This document shows positions 1 to 8,527 of a stretch of DNA of 15,252 nucleotides, piece by piece. Origin of the DNA: Desulfuromonadales bacterium C00003068 (GTDB lineage Bacteria > Desulfobacterota > Desulfuromonadia > Desulfuromonadales > Desulfuromonadaceae); assembly GCA_001751155.1 (NCBI GenBank), contig MAXR01000088.1:1-15252 (forward strand). The letters run 5' to 3'. The notes beneath the pieces are model-generated. The model was given only the letters and a program-made list of their open reading frames with translations. It ran no database searches and was not told where the DNA came from. Positions within the stretch are counted from its first letter, which is position 1. Every line of letters begins with the position of its first letter. Made by a program: the position numbers and the translations under genes.

Positions 1-641
1 CCTTGTTGACTGGCAAGGGTTGAAGCGTAGAGGCTTGAAGCGTAGTTGCCACCGGTTTTTGCTTCACCTGTGCCGCCAGCAGGAACGCGAGAATACTCAT
101 CCGATACGAGGATTTTAACTGGGCTTAATCCGCCTGAGTAATACGCCGCAACGGGTGATAAAATGATATAGAACAGATATTGGTCAGCGGGCTTAACGCC
201 GAGAATAGCTTCTGTTGCAATCATCGTTGGCCGGATGTAGAGACTTGTTCCTTCGCTATGCGGAACCCAGTCCTGCTCAAGCTTGAGCAGTTCATTGAGT
301 GCTTTAAGGCAAAAGTCGACATCGAGCTCAGGCATGCACATGCGTTCGGCACTGAGATTGAAGCGCTCAAAGTTGTCTCGTGGGCGAAATAAAGCAATTT
401 CGCCATCTGGACGGCGAAAGGCTTTAAGTCCTTCGAAGATCTCTTGAGCGTAGTGAAGAACCAGTGCCGCAGGGTCGAGGCTGAGTGGTCCGTATTGTTC
501 GATTCGAGGAGAGTGCCAGCCTTTGCCAGTGTCATATTCCATGACAAACATACGATTGGTAAACTCTTTACCGAAGACAAGATTGCTTTCGTCTTTAACG
601 GGTTGTTTCGTTTCGTTAACGGGTAAAATCTGAATATCCAT
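1..641 (-). CDS. ilvE: Branched-chain amino acid aminotransferase, N-terminal part (runs off left edge)
   Basis: Class IV PLP-dependent aminotransferase that interconverts leucine, isoleucine and valine with their 2-oxo acids, using glutamate/2-oxoglutarate, in the cytoplasm. I translated it from the ATG at 641: it begins MDIQILPVNETKQP and stays open for 213 codons to the window edge, so the stop codon is missing. Family marks are the LHYAQEIFEGLKAFR block (near residues 67-81), YIRPTMIATE (near 134-143), and EAKTGGNYASS, in which Lys195 should form the Schiff base with PLP. This layout matches the longer (about 350 residue) BCAT type of Bacillus and Geobacter rather than the short E. coli IlvE. 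A GGAGG lies 10 bases before the ATG, which fixes the start. A 132-base gap separates it from comF, so it may have its own promoter. The family call is firm. The exact substrate preference within class IV enzymes is inferred. Confidence 0.93.
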   Translation of the reverse strand, partial: MDIQILPVNETKQPVKDESNLVFGKEFTNRMFVMEYDTGKGWHSPRIEQYGPLSLDPAALVLHYAQEIFEGLKAFRRPDGEIALFRPRDNFERFNLSAERMCMPELDVDFCLKALNELLKLEQDWVPHSEGTSLYIRPTMIATEAILGVKPADQYLFYIILSPVAAYYSGGLSPVKILVSDEYSRVPAGGTGEAKTGGNYASSLYASTLASQQ

Positions 642-702
642 GATTGTATATCCTCCAAATCTCTAATTTTGTTTAGTGGGGTAAAACTCCATCAATTTGT
701 CT

Positions 703-730
703 ATCATACCGCGGTCAGGGCTAGCAAGAA
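703..730 (-). promoter_or_regulatory. Weak candidate sigma-70 promoter for ilvE
   Basis: On the minus strand a TATGAT box (703-708, five of six matches to TATAAT) lies 16 bases downstream of TTCTTG (725-730), a poor -35 match. It sits in the 132-base gap between the comF stop and the ilvE start. No terminator-like hairpin was seen in this gap, so readthrough from comF is also possible. Confidence 0.35.
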
Positions 731-773
731 TATTCTATGGTTCTGGGTGTTTGTCTTTATGTTGATACAAGCC

Positions 774-1556
774 TTATTTGAGACTAGCTCTACCGAGGGC
801 GATTACGGCGACAGTATGACCATGGTGAGAAAGAAGTTCAGAACATACTCTGGCTGTTGAGGTGGTGGTGACGATATCGTCAACTAAAATCACCCGTTGC
901 GGCGGCAGAGTGTGGTTGATTTTGAATGCTCCATGTAAGTTTTTATGGCGCTTGCTGGCGTTAAGTAGTGACTGCGGACTTGTTGGTCGAGTGCGTATCA
1001 TCGCTTGCGCTAACACGTCAATATCAAGAGCCTTACCCACCAGTCGGGCGAGGAGTAATGACTGGTTGTAGCCCCGTTCACGCAACCGGTTTCGATGTAA
1101 TGGTACGGGGATAATGAGGTCAGGTTGGTATGCCGTGATATCGCTGCTAAGTTGATCAAGTATGCACTGGGCGAGAGGTTTAGCCAGTGTAGGATGACCA
1201 TGATATTTGAATTGGTTCATTGCCTGAGCCATCACTTCGGTATAGATCCCTGCTGTTTTGATCCATTCAAAGGGCGGCGGTGTTTTCAGGCATTGGCTGC
1301 ATTGATGTGCGGCGATGCTGGCGGCTTGATAGGGTTCATCGCAGCGTGGGCAGCGCGAAGGGGCATGACTTTGGCACTGGGCCTTGCATGTGTTGCAGAG
1401 TGTGGCAATGGAGCCGTCAGGTTTGGCTTGTAGTGGCTTGCTGCACAGAGGGCAGTGTGGAGGTAACAGCTGGTATGAAAGCCATAGTAGCTCTTGGCGG
1501 CTGCGTTGAAGGAGTTGTTTGATTCGTGGATGGCGAATAGGAAAAGGCCATCTCAT
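774..1556 (-). CDS. comF: ComF family phosphoribosyltransferase-like protein
   Basis: A 260-residue member of the ComF/GntX family: a phosphoribosyltransferase-fold domain preceded by Cys-pair zinc-binding motifs. In naturally competent bacteria ComF aids uptake and processing of transforming DNA, but the family is also found in bacteria not known to be competent, and its reaction is not settled. Visible features are paired cysteines at C35/C38, C54/C57, C69/C72 and C86/C89, the family block PVPLHRNRLRERGYNQS at about 150-166, and the PRPP-binding loop VILVDDIVTTTSTA at 222-235 with the expected tandem Asp. The reading frame extends two codons upstream to a TTG directly after the gpmI stop. 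I prefer the ATG at 1556; its ribosome site is weak, which suggests coupling to gpmI translation. It is the last gene of the core run. Confidence 0.9.
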   Translation of the reverse strand: MRWPFPIRHPRIKQLLQRSRQELLWLSYQLLPPHCPLCSKPLQAKPDGSIATLCNTCKAQCQSHAPSRCPRCDEPYQAASIAAHQCSQCLKTPPPFEWIKTAGIYTEVMAQAMNQFKYHGHPTLAKPLAQCILDQLSSDITAYQPDLIIPVPLHRNRLRERGYNQSLLLARLVGKALDIDVLAQAMIRTRPTSPQSLLNASKRHKNLHGAFKINHTLPPQRVILVDDIVTTTSTARVCSELLSHHGHTVAVIALGRASLK

Positions 1557-1562
1557 TGTCAA

Positions 1563-3113
1563 TTACTCGGCAAGTTTGAGAAGGTTGTGGCCGGTCATCT
1601 CTTCAGGCTGGGCTAAATCGAGTGCCGCTAACAGCGTTGGTGCAATATCGGCAAGTTTGCCTGCTGAGAGTGTAAATTGACTGGCATCATTGGCGACATA
1701 GATAAGTGGAACGGGGTTGGTGGTGTGGGCTGTGTATGGCTGACCCTGTTCATCTTCCATTTGCTCGCAGTTGCCATGGTCCGCAGTGATAAACAGCGCA
1801 CCATTTTGAGCGAGAGTGGCATCAATTACTTGTTTCAGGCTACTGTCAACGACATCCATCGCTTTGATGGCGGCAGGTAGGTTTCCTGTATGGCCGACCA
1901 TGTCAGGATTGGCAAAGTTGAGGATGATGAGGTCGTGTTTTGCGTCATTAATTTGCTCAATCACCTGTGTTGCGACATCGTTGGCACTCATTGCTGGTTT
2001 TTCGTCGTATGTTTTAACGTCCTGTGGTGACGGGATAAGGATCCGGTCTTCGCCATTAACTGCTGCTTCGCGACCGCCGTTAAAGAAAAAAGTAACATGA
2101 GCGTATTTTTCAGTTTCGGCAATGTGGAGTTGTGTTAACCCCGCTTGAGCGACAACCTCAGCAAGAATATTGGCATAGTTATCGGCGGGGAAGGCAACGG
2201 GGAGTTTGAGTTGTTCTTCGTACTCTGTCATGCAGACAAACGCTGCAAGTTCTATTGCATTCGATCGCTTAAATCCATCGAAGTCTGCTGTGGTGAATGC
2301 GCGCGAGATCTCCCGGGCACGATCGGCGCGAAAGTTGAAAAAGATGATGCCATCACCATCACAGATCGGCACTGGTTCGCCAATAATACAAGGCTCAACA
2401 AATTCATCTGTTTGCCCCTGTTGGTAAGCTGCTTCGATGGCACTGGCACTGCTGTCAAAGGCCATCCCTTCGCTTAGCGTCATAGCGCGGTAGGCTTTCT
2501 CAACTCGCTCCCAGCGATTATCGCGATCCATAGCATAAAAGCGACCACAAAGAGTGGTGATTCGACCTGCGTTGAGGGTGGTTAACATCTGTTCGAGTTG
2601 CTCAAGGTAGAGTTCTGCGCTTTGAGGCGGGGTGTCACGGCCATCAAGGAATGGATGAATACATATTTCGACGATACCAAAATCAGCGGCCATTTTAACG
2701 AGTGCATACAGGTGAGTATTGAGCGAGTGAACACCGCCATCGGAAAGCAGACCTATGAGATGGAGTTTGCCCTGTGTGATTTTGATTTTTTGTAGGGCAT
2801 CGACGAGGGTGGCATTGGTGAAAAAATCACCCTCGTCGATACTTTTACTGATACGTGTTAAATCTTGATAGATCACCCGACCTGCACCAATATTGAGGTG
2901 GCCAACTTCTGAGTTGCCCATCTGCCCTTCGGGCAGACCGACAGCAAGACCTGATGCCTGAAGGGTTGAGTGTGGGTAGCACTTAAGGAGGTGATCAATA
3001 CACGGGGTATTGGCCAGCTTGACCGCATTGCCACGTGTCCTTGAACTAAGGCCCCAGCCATCCAGAATGGTGAGAACGACAGGTTTGTGATGTCGTTCCA
3101 TTGGGGCGCTCAT
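1563..3113 (-). CDS. gpmI: 2,3-bisphosphoglycerate-independent phosphoglycerate mutase
   Basis: Cytoplasmic glycolytic/gluconeogenic enzyme interconverting 3- and 2-phosphoglycerate with two Mn2+ ions and a phosphoserine intermediate. The 516-residue product has the usual length. Visible marks: VVLTILDGWG with metal ligand Asp18, GQMGNSEVGHLNIGAGR with the nucleophile Ser68, the HPFLDGRDTPP block, FNFRADRARE, and a C-terminal ITADHGNCEQM metal site. The frame remains open upstream to 3230, inside lapB, but the ATG at 3113 is right: it has AGGAG seven bases upstream and the protein aligns with family members from there. The upstream lapB stop ends at 3116, two bases before this start, so the pair is probably cotranscribed and coupled. 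comF follows immediately. Confidence 0.97.
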   Translation of the reverse strand: MSAPMERHHKPVVLTILDGWGLSSRTRGNAVKLANTPCIDHLLKCYPHSTLQASGLAVGLPEGQMGNSEVGHLNIGAGRVIYQDLTRISKSIDEGDFFTNATLVDALQKIKITQGKLHLIGLLSDGGVHSLNTHLYALVKMAADFGIVEICIHPFLDGRDTPPQSAELYLEQLEQMLTTLNAGRITTLCGRFYAMDRDNRWERVEKAYRAMTLSEGMAFDSSASAIEAAYQQGQTDEFVEPCIIGEPVPICDGDGIIFFNFRADRAREISRAFTTADFDGFKRSNAIELAAFVCMTEYEEQLKLPVAFPADNYANILAEVVAQAGLTQLHIAETEKYAHVTFFFNGGREAAVNGEDRILIPSPQDVKTYDEKPAMSANDVATQVIEQINDAKHDLIILNFANPDMVGHTGNLPAAIKAMDVVDSSLKQVIDATLAQNGALFITADHGNCEQMEDEQGQPYTAHTTNPVPLIYVANDASQFTLSAGKLADIAPTLLAALDLAQPEEMTGHNLLKLAE

Positions 3114-3115
3114 GA

Positions 3116-4471
3116 TTAAGCTCCTGCTTGAGGGATAACGGGTGAGATCACTTCGCGGTCCTCGATCATGGTGCGGAAGGCGATGCTGTAGCTGCCCCAT
3201 GTGCCGCAATCGTCGCAGCGACTCATCCACTCCGGTGACGTTGTACCGCAGCTGTCACACACGTAGCCAAGACTGAGTTGATTGTCTACGCCCAACGCTT
3301 TTTGGTACTCAGCAATCGCCTCATCAATACGATTACGTCGACGGAGCGCTTCAGCAAGTAATAGATGAATTTGTGGAAAGTCCGGAGCCGAACTTTCAAC
3401 AATATAAATGTGTTCCAGTGCTTCATCTACCATCTCTAGGCGTAAGCACAATTTGCCATAAAAAAAGCGTAACACGAGGTCGTTGTAACGTTCTGACAAT
3501 GCGCCGTTGTAGAAGGTTAGCAGTGATTTTGGATCTTCAAGTTGAATATAGAGGTTCTCAAGGCGTGACAGAAATACGCTGCGGCCCAACTTGTTGTAAC
3601 TCTCTTGCCAAATCTTTGCGGCTTCATCATTGTTTTCCGCCATCAGGTAGGCATCACCGAGGGTGACACGAGCAGAAACAAAATCCGGACTCTCTTTTAT
3701 GATCTGCTTGAGTGTTGCAACCGCTTGATCACTATCATCGTTAGCCATTTTCTGTTTGGCCACTTCGTAGCGAATAGAGAGCATTTTGCCCTTCTCTTCT
3801 TGAATGCGGTTGCCGCTCAGACCCGCTTTTAGAAGGCGTTTTTGTAACTCTTGCGCTTCCTCCCAGCGTTGATGTTTCATGTGCAGATCGCGTTGTGCGC
3901 GGATCGCCTTGCGGTTATCTTTTTCCTGCTCAAGAATCTCTTCGTACTCTTTGCATGCCGAATCATCTTGGTCGAGAGTTTCGTAGGTGGCGGCAAGCTT
4001 AAATAGCACCTCAAGGCTTTTGCCGTTGATGCTCTTTGCTTTACGTAGCAAAGTCACTGCCCCTTGAGTGTCACCCTCTTGGCTGAACACGCTGGCGAGA
4101 GCAATGTAGCTATCGACCTTGTTGGGGTTTTTATCAATGGCTTTTTGCAGCAGGCTGTGAGCGCGTTTAATGTCGCCAGAGAGGAGGCGGCCAACACCAT
4201 CACGGTAAACGGTGTCGATCTCTTTGCTCTTCTTTTCCGAGCGACTACGCAACCATGAGCGCAGGCCGAAGCTGACTGCACCATACAGGTGGAAACCGTA
4301 ACCGATAAAAAGGCCAACAAGGACGCAGCCGATAACAATCACTGTTACCGGATAGGTGACGGAGTTGTCTGGCATGAAAAAGATGGTCATCTCCTGCGGG
4401 TTGATTCCCGAGAAAAAAACAAAAAACGCCAGAAACATGATGACAACGAGAAGAAATGACATGAGAGTCAT
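3116..4471 (-). CDS. lapB: LapB/YciM-like TPR protein with LapA-like two-helix N-terminus
   Basis: Predicted inner-membrane, cytoplasm-facing TPR protein of 451 residues. In E. coli LapB (YciM) works with FtsH to control LpxC turnover and so lipopolysaccharide amount; the same role here is inferred. Two hydrophobic segments (about 5-22 and 40-60) separated by a short loop resemble LapA (DUF1049). TPR units then fill roughly residues 85-395, and a rubredoxin-like metal site with C405/C408 and C419/C422 (CDSCG then CDDCG) closes the protein, as in LapB. E. coli LapB has a single N-terminal helix and LapA is a separate protein, so this looks like a LapA-LapB fusion. The frame is open to 4522, but the ATG at 4471 has AGGAGG five bases upstream and begins just before the first helix. 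A perfect palindrome GTGTCGACAC (4511-4520) lies in the 95-base leader; its meaning is unknown. Confidence 0.88.
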   Translation of the reverse strand: MTLMSFLLVVIMFLAFFVFFSGINPQEMTIFFMPDNSVTYPVTVIVIGCVLVGLFIGYGFHLYGAVSFGLRSWLRSRSEKKSKEIDTVYRDGVGRLLSGDIKRAHSLLQKAIDKNPNKVDSYIALASVFSQEGDTQGAVTLLRKAKSINGKSLEVLFKLAATYETLDQDDSACKEYEEILEQEKDNRKAIRAQRDLHMKHQRWEEAQELQKRLLKAGLSGNRIQEEKGKMLSIRYEVAKQKMANDDSDQAVATLKQIIKESPDFVSARVTLGDAYLMAENNDEAAKIWQESYNKLGRSVFLSRLENLYIQLEDPKSLLTFYNGALSERYNDLVLRFFYGKLCLRLEMVDEALEHIYIVESSAPDFPQIHLLLAEALRRRNRIDEAIAEYQKALGVDNQLSLGYVCDSCGTTSPEWMSRCDDCGTWGSYSIAFRTMIEDREVISPVIPQAGA

Positions 4472-4566
4472 ACGGTCCTCCTGTGGGTGAAAACCCAATA
4501 AATTAAAATGGTGTCGACACACTCGTCGAACTTTATTTAGCAGTATGAGCCTATGCTGCGCCCTTA

Positions 4567-5043
4567 TTACCTATTGTGGTAGGGTTCGTTGCGTATGATC
4601 GTGAACCCTCGGTATATCTGTTCAAGTAAAAATAATCGAGCCATCTGATGAGTAAATGTCATCTCCGATAGCGATAGTAGTTCGTTACATTGCTTTCTTA
4701 GTTTGTCGGTCAGTCCGTAAGCCCCACCAATGATAAGGCAGATGTTAGCTGTGCCTTGGTTCATGTGTTGCTCAATTTTTTTAGCAAATTTTTCTGAACT
4801 GGCCTGTTTACCTATCTCATCTAAGCCGATTAAGTAGGAACCGCTCGGAATTTTTGCCAGTATCTGTTCCGCTTCACTTTGGCGGATAAAATTGACATCC
4901 GCTTTCTTGCCGCCTCTTTTTTCCTCTTTCAATTCAATAATATTGAGAGGTGCAAAGCGTTTGAGACGTTGTTGGTACTCTTCTGCCCCTTGTTTGATAA
5001 AGGGTAGTGAGAGTTTTCCGACGCAAATGAGGGTGATCTTCAC
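4567..5043 (-). CDS. rlmH: 23S rRNA (pseudouridine1915-N3)-methyltransferase RlmH
   Basis: SPOUT-class methyltransferase that uses S-adenosylmethionine to methylate pseudouridine 1915 in helix 69 of 23S rRNA, acting on assembled 70S ribosomes. The 158-residue length matches the family (E. coli 155). Visible marks: the start MKITLICVGKL, the knot SAM-binding loop IIGGAYG (104-110), THQMARL (131-137), and the C-terminal PYHNR ending, in which Tyr and His are typical of RlmH. The start codon is GTG at 5043, preceded closely by GAGGG. rsfS ends nine bases upstream, another ribosome factor, so the two are cotranscribed. A 95-base gap then leads to the lapB-like gene. Confidence 0.96.
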   Translation of the reverse strand: MKITLICVGKLSLPFIKQGAEEYQQRLKRFAPLNIIELKEEKRGGKKADVNFIRQSEAEQILAKIPSGSYLIGLDEIGKQASSEKFAKKIEQHMNQGTANICLIIGGAYGLTDKLRKQCNELLSLSEMTFTHQMARLFLLEQIYRGFTIIRNEPYHNR

Positions 5044-5051
5044 GTGTCCCT

Positions 5052-5408
5052 CTATTTGAGATCTTCAGGGACGGCAAGCTCTGTTGCTTCAATCCACAGG
5101 CCATCTAAGTCGTAAAATTTTCGTACATCTTGTTGAAAAACGTGAACCATGACATCACCGTAGTCGAGGAGTACCCAGCGGCCCTCGTTCATCCCTTCAA
5201 CAGCAAGGGGGGCAAGGTCGTATTCCTCTTTGAAGCTCAAACGTACCGATTCTGCAATCGCTTGAACCTGACGATCTGATGTTCCTGATGCCAAAACGAT
5301 ATAATCGGTTAGTGCCGAAAGCTCAGAGATATAGAGGATCTTTAAGTCGAGAGCTTTGCGGTCGAGGCAATATTTGGCGCATAAAAGGGCGCGGCGATCT
5401 GATTCCAA
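5052..5408 (-). CDS. rsfS: Ribosomal silencing factor RsfS
   Basis: RsfS (formerly YbeB/Iojap) binds ribosomal protein L14 on the 50S subunit and blocks joining of the 30S subunit, lowering translation under poor nutrient conditions. The 118-residue protein has the conserved core: ALTDYIVLASGTSDRQVQAI (about residues 32-51), the EGMNEGRWVLLDYGDVMVHVF block (70-90), then FYDLDGLW. The start is TTG at 5408 with AAAGG eight bases upstream; no in-frame ATG precedes the conserved region. The nadD stop lies five bases before this start, the common nadD-rsfS-rlmH arrangement. Confidence 0.95.
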   Translation of the reverse strand: MESDRRALLCAKYCLDRKALDLKILYISELSALTDYIVLASGTSDRQVQAIAESVRLSFKEEYDLAPLAVEGMNEGRWVLLDYGDVMVHVFQQDVRKFYDLDGLWIEATELAVPEDLK

Positions 5409-5413
5409 TGTTT

Positions 5414-6067
5414 TTACCTTTCTGGACGCACATACAAATGGTGCGTTTTGATATATTCAGCAACAGTAGCGGGAAGCAGTGCGCTAACCGATAGGTTGTT
5501 GGCTACATTGTTTCTGATCTGAGTTGAGGAGATATCAAGAAATGTCTGCTCAAGAAAGATCAATTTTTGTCCGCTACTGTGACAAAATGAATTAAGTTCA
5601 GAATCATAACAGAACTGATGACGGATAGCAACGGGCAGCACCGTATCTGATGCTGGCATTTTCACTCTGGGGCGACGAGCGACAACAAGGTGGCATAGCT
5701 CAAACAGTTGTGAGTAATTGTGCCAAGTATGGATGGTGTTAAGCGAGTCCATTCCGATCAGAAAATAGAACTGATCATCGGGATAGAGCTGATGCAGGAT
5801 AGCAAGTGTCTCAACGGTATAGCTTTTACCCTCGCGCTGGGCTTCGACGTCACTCACTTCAAAATGTCGATATGGTAATATTGCCCTTTTGACCATTGAA
5901 AACCGGTGTTCAAAAGGGTCGATATCGCTGATGTTTTTATGTGGTGGCTGCGCTGCTGGGATGAAAATGACCCGATCAAGCTTACAGCTCGACAACAGTT
6001 CTTCCGCGCATTTTAAGTGGCCGTTGTGGATGGGGTTAAAAGTGCCACCCATGATCCCTGTTCTCAT
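5414..6067 (-). CDS. nadD: Nicotinate-nucleotide adenylyltransferase
   Basis: Adenylates nicotinate mononucleotide with ATP to give deamido-NAD in NAD synthesis. The 217-residue protein shows the nucleotidyltransferase T/H-x-G-H signature: GGTFNPIHNGHL near residues 7-18, with His14 and His17 contacting ATP phosphates, and the C-terminal ISSTQIR motif that binds the adenylate. FIPAAQPPHKN and FLIGMDSL are further NadD blocks. A GTG at 6076 directly after the proA stop would add three residues. I prefer the ATG at 6067, because AGGTGG sits just upstream and family members start with this MxxGxxGGTF pattern. It is tightly linked to proA upstream and rsfS downstream. Confidence 0.95.
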   Translation of the reverse strand: MRTGIMGGTFNPIHNGHLKCAEELLSSCKLDRVIFIPAAQPPHKNISDIDPFEHRFSMVKRAILPYRHFEVSDVEAQREGKSYTVETLAILHQLYPDDQFYFLIGMDSLNTIHTWHNYSQLFELCHLVVARRPRVKMPASDTVLPVAIRHQFCYDSELNSFCHSSGQKLIFLEQTFLDISSTQIRNNVANNLSVSALLPATVAEYIKTHHLYVRPER

Positions 6068-6076
6068 TGCTGCCAC

Positions 6077-7333
6077 CTAGGGGCGAACCTGCCCATCACC
6101 GAAGACGATAAATTTACGCGTGGTGAGGTCTTCAAGGCCCATTGGACCAAATGAATGGAGTTTTGTCGTCGAGATACCAATTTCAGCACCAAGACCGAGT
6201 TCGCCACCGTCAGAAAAACGCGATGAGGCGTTGACCATGATGACACTTGAGTTGACGCTGCGGACAAATTTTTGTGAGTTGGCGTAGCTATTAGTGACAA
6301 TCACCTCGGTGTGCAGAGATGTGTGTTGACGAATATGCTCAATCGCTTGGTCTAGATTGTCGACAACGCGCACAGCTAAAATAAGGTCGAGGTATTCTTC
6401 ATCCCAATCTGCATCGGTGGCTGGTTTTGCTGACGGCGCAAGAGAGCAGGTGACAGGGCAGCCGCGTAGCTCCACCTTGTTTTGCTCCATCTCGTGAGCG
6501 ATGCGGGGAATAAAAGTTTCAGCAATATCCTTGTGAACCAAAAGCGTTTCCATCGCATTGCATACGCCCGGACGTTGCACCTTGGCATTTAAACAAATAT
6601 TACTTGCCATATCGGCATCGGCATCGGCATCAACAAACGTATGACAAACCCCTTTGTAGTGCTTGATAACGGGGATACGCGAGTTCTCGCTGACAAAGCG
6701 GATCAGGCTTTCACCGCCACGAGGGATGATGAGGTCAATCTCTTCATCGCGCTTGAGCAGTTCACTGACAGCGTTGCGGTCGGTTGTGGTGATCACTTGT
6801 AATGCGCCTGATGGCAGACCGAGTGCTGTGAGTTGCTCTTTGAGAATGGTACCGATAGCAGAGTTGGAATGGATCGCTTCGGAGCCACCACGTAAAATAA
6901 CCGCATTGCCACTTTTCAGACACAGGGCTGCGGCATCAGCAGTAACGTTAGGGCGTGACTCAAAGATGATGCCGATCACGCCGAGAGGGATGCGCATGCG
7001 ACCCACTTGTATGCCGTTTGGGCGTTTCCACATGCCAGTGACTTCACCGACAGGATCAGGCAGGCTAGCCACTTCACGCAAGCCATCGGCCATCGCTTTA
7101 ATGCGATCGTCATTGAGGACCAGTCGGTCAATCATTGCCGGAGCTAGGCCGTTTGCGCGGGCCGCATTGAGGTCTTTTTCGTTTTCCTGTTGGAGGTGAG
7201 GCGCATCGCTTTCAAGGGCGTCAGCCATGCGGCAGAGGAGATCGTTCTTCACTGCCGAGGATAGGTTGGCCATAATGTTGGCGGCCTGCTTTGCTTCACA
7301 AGAAAGGTCTTGAATCTGTTGTGCGACGCTCAT
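6077..7333 (-). CDS. proA: Gamma-glutamyl phosphate reductase
   Basis: Second step of proline synthesis: NADPH-dependent reduction of glutamyl-5-phosphate to glutamate-5-semialdehyde, in the cytoplasm and in partnership with ProB. The 418-residue length is typical. Visible marks include IPLGVIGIIFESRPNVTADAA (split near residues 115-135), the LILRGG-type loop at 145-150, IIPRGGESLI (202-211), and the aldehyde-dehydrogenase-type nucleophile Cys258 in QRPGVCNAMETLL. SRFSDGGELGLGAEIGIST near the C-terminus is also diagnostic. The ATG at 7333 has AAGGAG seven bases upstream. proB ends 41 bases upstream, and nadD begins at the stop. A short GC-rich hexamer repeat inside the gene (6611-6631) encodes an Asp-Ala run. 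Confidence 0.97.
   Translation of the reverse strand: MSVAQQIQDLSCEAKQAANIMANLSSAVKNDLLCRMADALESDAPHLQQENEKDLNAARANGLAPAMIDRLVLNDDRIKAMADGLREVASLPDPVGEVTGMWKRPNGIQVGRMRIPLGVIGIIFESRPNVTADAAALCLKSGNAVILRGGSEAIHSNSAIGTILKEQLTALGLPSGALQVITTTDRNAVSELLKRDEEIDLIIPRGGESLIRFVSENSRIPVIKHYKGVCHTFVDADADADMASNICLNAKVQRPGVCNAMETLLVHKDIAETFIPRIAHEMEQNKVELRGCPVTCSLAPSAKPATDADWDEEYLDLILAVRVVDNLDQAIEHIRQHTSLHTEVIVTNSYANSQKFVRSVNSSVIMVNASSRFSDGGELGLGAEIGISTTKLHSFGPMGLEDLTTRKFIVFGDGQVRP
6611..6631. repeat. Hexanucleotide tandem repeat in proA
   Basis: Three consecutive copies of ATCGGC followed by a partial ATC. On the coding strand this gives the Asp-Ala-Asp-Ala-Asp run at about residues 235-241 of ProA. The unit length is a multiple of three, so slippage would not shift the frame. 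Confidence 0.8.
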
Positions 7334-7374
7334 CGCTCATCTCCTTTTAAGCTCAGGATGGTGTGTTAGTATCG

Positions 7375-8511
7375 TTATTCTTTGTCTTCTGACTGGGTCA
7401 AAACTAAGTTGTCGCGGTGGATGATCTCATCACCATATTTATAGCCGAGAACGGTCTCAATTTCGGATGTTTTTTTGCCCATGATCTGTAATAGCTCAGC
7501 CAGGGTGTAGTTGATCACCCCTTTGGCGAACTCATTACCGTCCCTGTCGCATAATCGAACCGCGTCGCCACGATCAAAACCGCCTTCAACGCCTTTGACG
7601 CCAGCGGGAAGTAAGCTGCGACCGTCGCTGACGATAGCATTAAACCCACCTTGGTCGATGAACAATTTGCCACGTGGCTTTTTAGTGAAAGCGATCCAGT
7701 GCTTTTTAGCGGCCATTGGATGGGTGTTGGGGATGAAGTAGGTGCCGATGTCTTCACCGTCAAAAAAACGGCCAAGGTTGCCTGGTTCGAGGCCGTTGAT
7801 GATCGCTGCACCGCAGCCGTTCATGGTCGCACGTTTTGCTGCGCGCACTTTGGTGTACATGCCGCCAGTACCAACGTCGTTACTGCTGAGTCCCGCCATG
7901 CTCTCAATCTCTTCGGTAATTCGTTCCACTTCGTGGATGAGAACAGCGTCGGGATTGTTGTGTGGATCACTATTGAACAGGCCATCGACATCAGAAAGGA
8001 TAACCAATAGGTGCGATTCAGTCAGGCTGGTGACCATGGATGACAGGTTGTCGTTGTCGCCAAAGCGAATTTCATCGACAACAACGGTATCGTTTTCGTT
8101 GATAATGGGCACCACGCCGTACTCAAGTAATGTCATCAGTGTGTTGCGCGCATTGAGGTAGCGGCGGCGGTTTGCTAGATCATCACGGGTAAGAAGAATC
8201 TGAGCGACGTTTTCATCACGGCTACGAAATGCAGTACGGTAGCAGCGCATCAGGCGGCTTTGGCCGATAGCCGCAGCAGCCTGCTTAAGGGGGATCGATT
8301 TAGGCCGACCGACAATGCCCAGATCGCCTTTCCCGGCGGCAACGGAACCTGATGATACGACAATGACTTCGTAGCCACGGCACCGAAGGGCGCAGATCTC
8401 CTCAGCGAGCGTTTCAATTCGCTGACGATTGAGGCCGTTAATGTTGGTTATAACAGCACTGCCAACCTTAATAACGATCCGTTTTGTTGGTGCTATGAGG
8501 GTTTTACGCAT
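7375..8511 (-). CDS. proB: Glutamate 5-kinase with C-terminal PUA domain
   Basis: First and usually feedback-controlled step of proline synthesis: ATP-dependent phosphorylation of glutamate to glutamyl-5-phosphate. The 378-residue product has the amino acid kinase fold (about 10-260) with RIVIKVGSAVI (Lys15), VVSSGSVAAGK (51-61), INENDTV (137-143), RFGDNDNLS (149-157) and GTGGMYTK (214-221). A PUA domain follows (about 279-370), as in E. coli ProB. The frame extends upstream to 8598 inside obgE, but the ATG at 8511 has AGGA eight bases upstream and begins right before the kinase core. It lies 16 bases after the obgE stop and 41 bases before proA, so obgE-proB-proA form one transcript. Confidence 0.97.
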   Translation of the reverse strand: MRKTLIAPTKRIVIKVGSAVITNINGLNRQRIETLAEEICALRCRGYEVIVVSSGSVAAGKGDLGIVGRPKSIPLKQAAAAIGQSRLMRCYRTAFRSRDENVAQILLTRDDLANRRRYLNARNTLMTLLEYGVVPIINENDTVVVDEIRFGDNDNLSSMVTSLTESHLLVILSDVDGLFNSDPHNNPDAVLIHEVERITEEIESMAGLSSNDVGTGGMYTKVRAAKRATMNGCGAAIINGLEPGNLGRFFDGEDIGTYFIPNTHPMAAKKHWIAFTKKPRGKLFIDQGGFNAIVSDGRSLLPAGVKGVEGGFDRGDAVRLCDRDGNEFAKGVINYTLAELLQIMGKKTSEIETVLGYKYGDEIIHRDNLVLTQSEDKE

Positions 8512-8527
8512 GGTGAGCGTCCTAATT

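Noticed and set aside
221..658. 145-residue minus-strand open frame over ilvE
   Set aside because: It is a shifted frame of ilvE; the frame starting at 641 gives an uninterrupted, recognisable aminotransferase.
3114..3230. Longer form of gpmI starting at 3230
   Set aside because: It would overlap lapB, lacks a ribosome site, and adds 39 residues not found in the family; the ATG at 3113 has AGGAG at good spacing.
4511..4520. Perfect 10-bp palindrome GTGTCGACAC upstream of lapB
   Set aside because: It is short, occurs once as far as I can see, and no known operator matches; not enough to call a site.
6663..7199. 178-residue plus-strand open frame opposite proA
   Set aside because: It is antisense to a conserved gene, rich in Arg/Ser/Pro as expected from reversed codons, with no recognisable motif.
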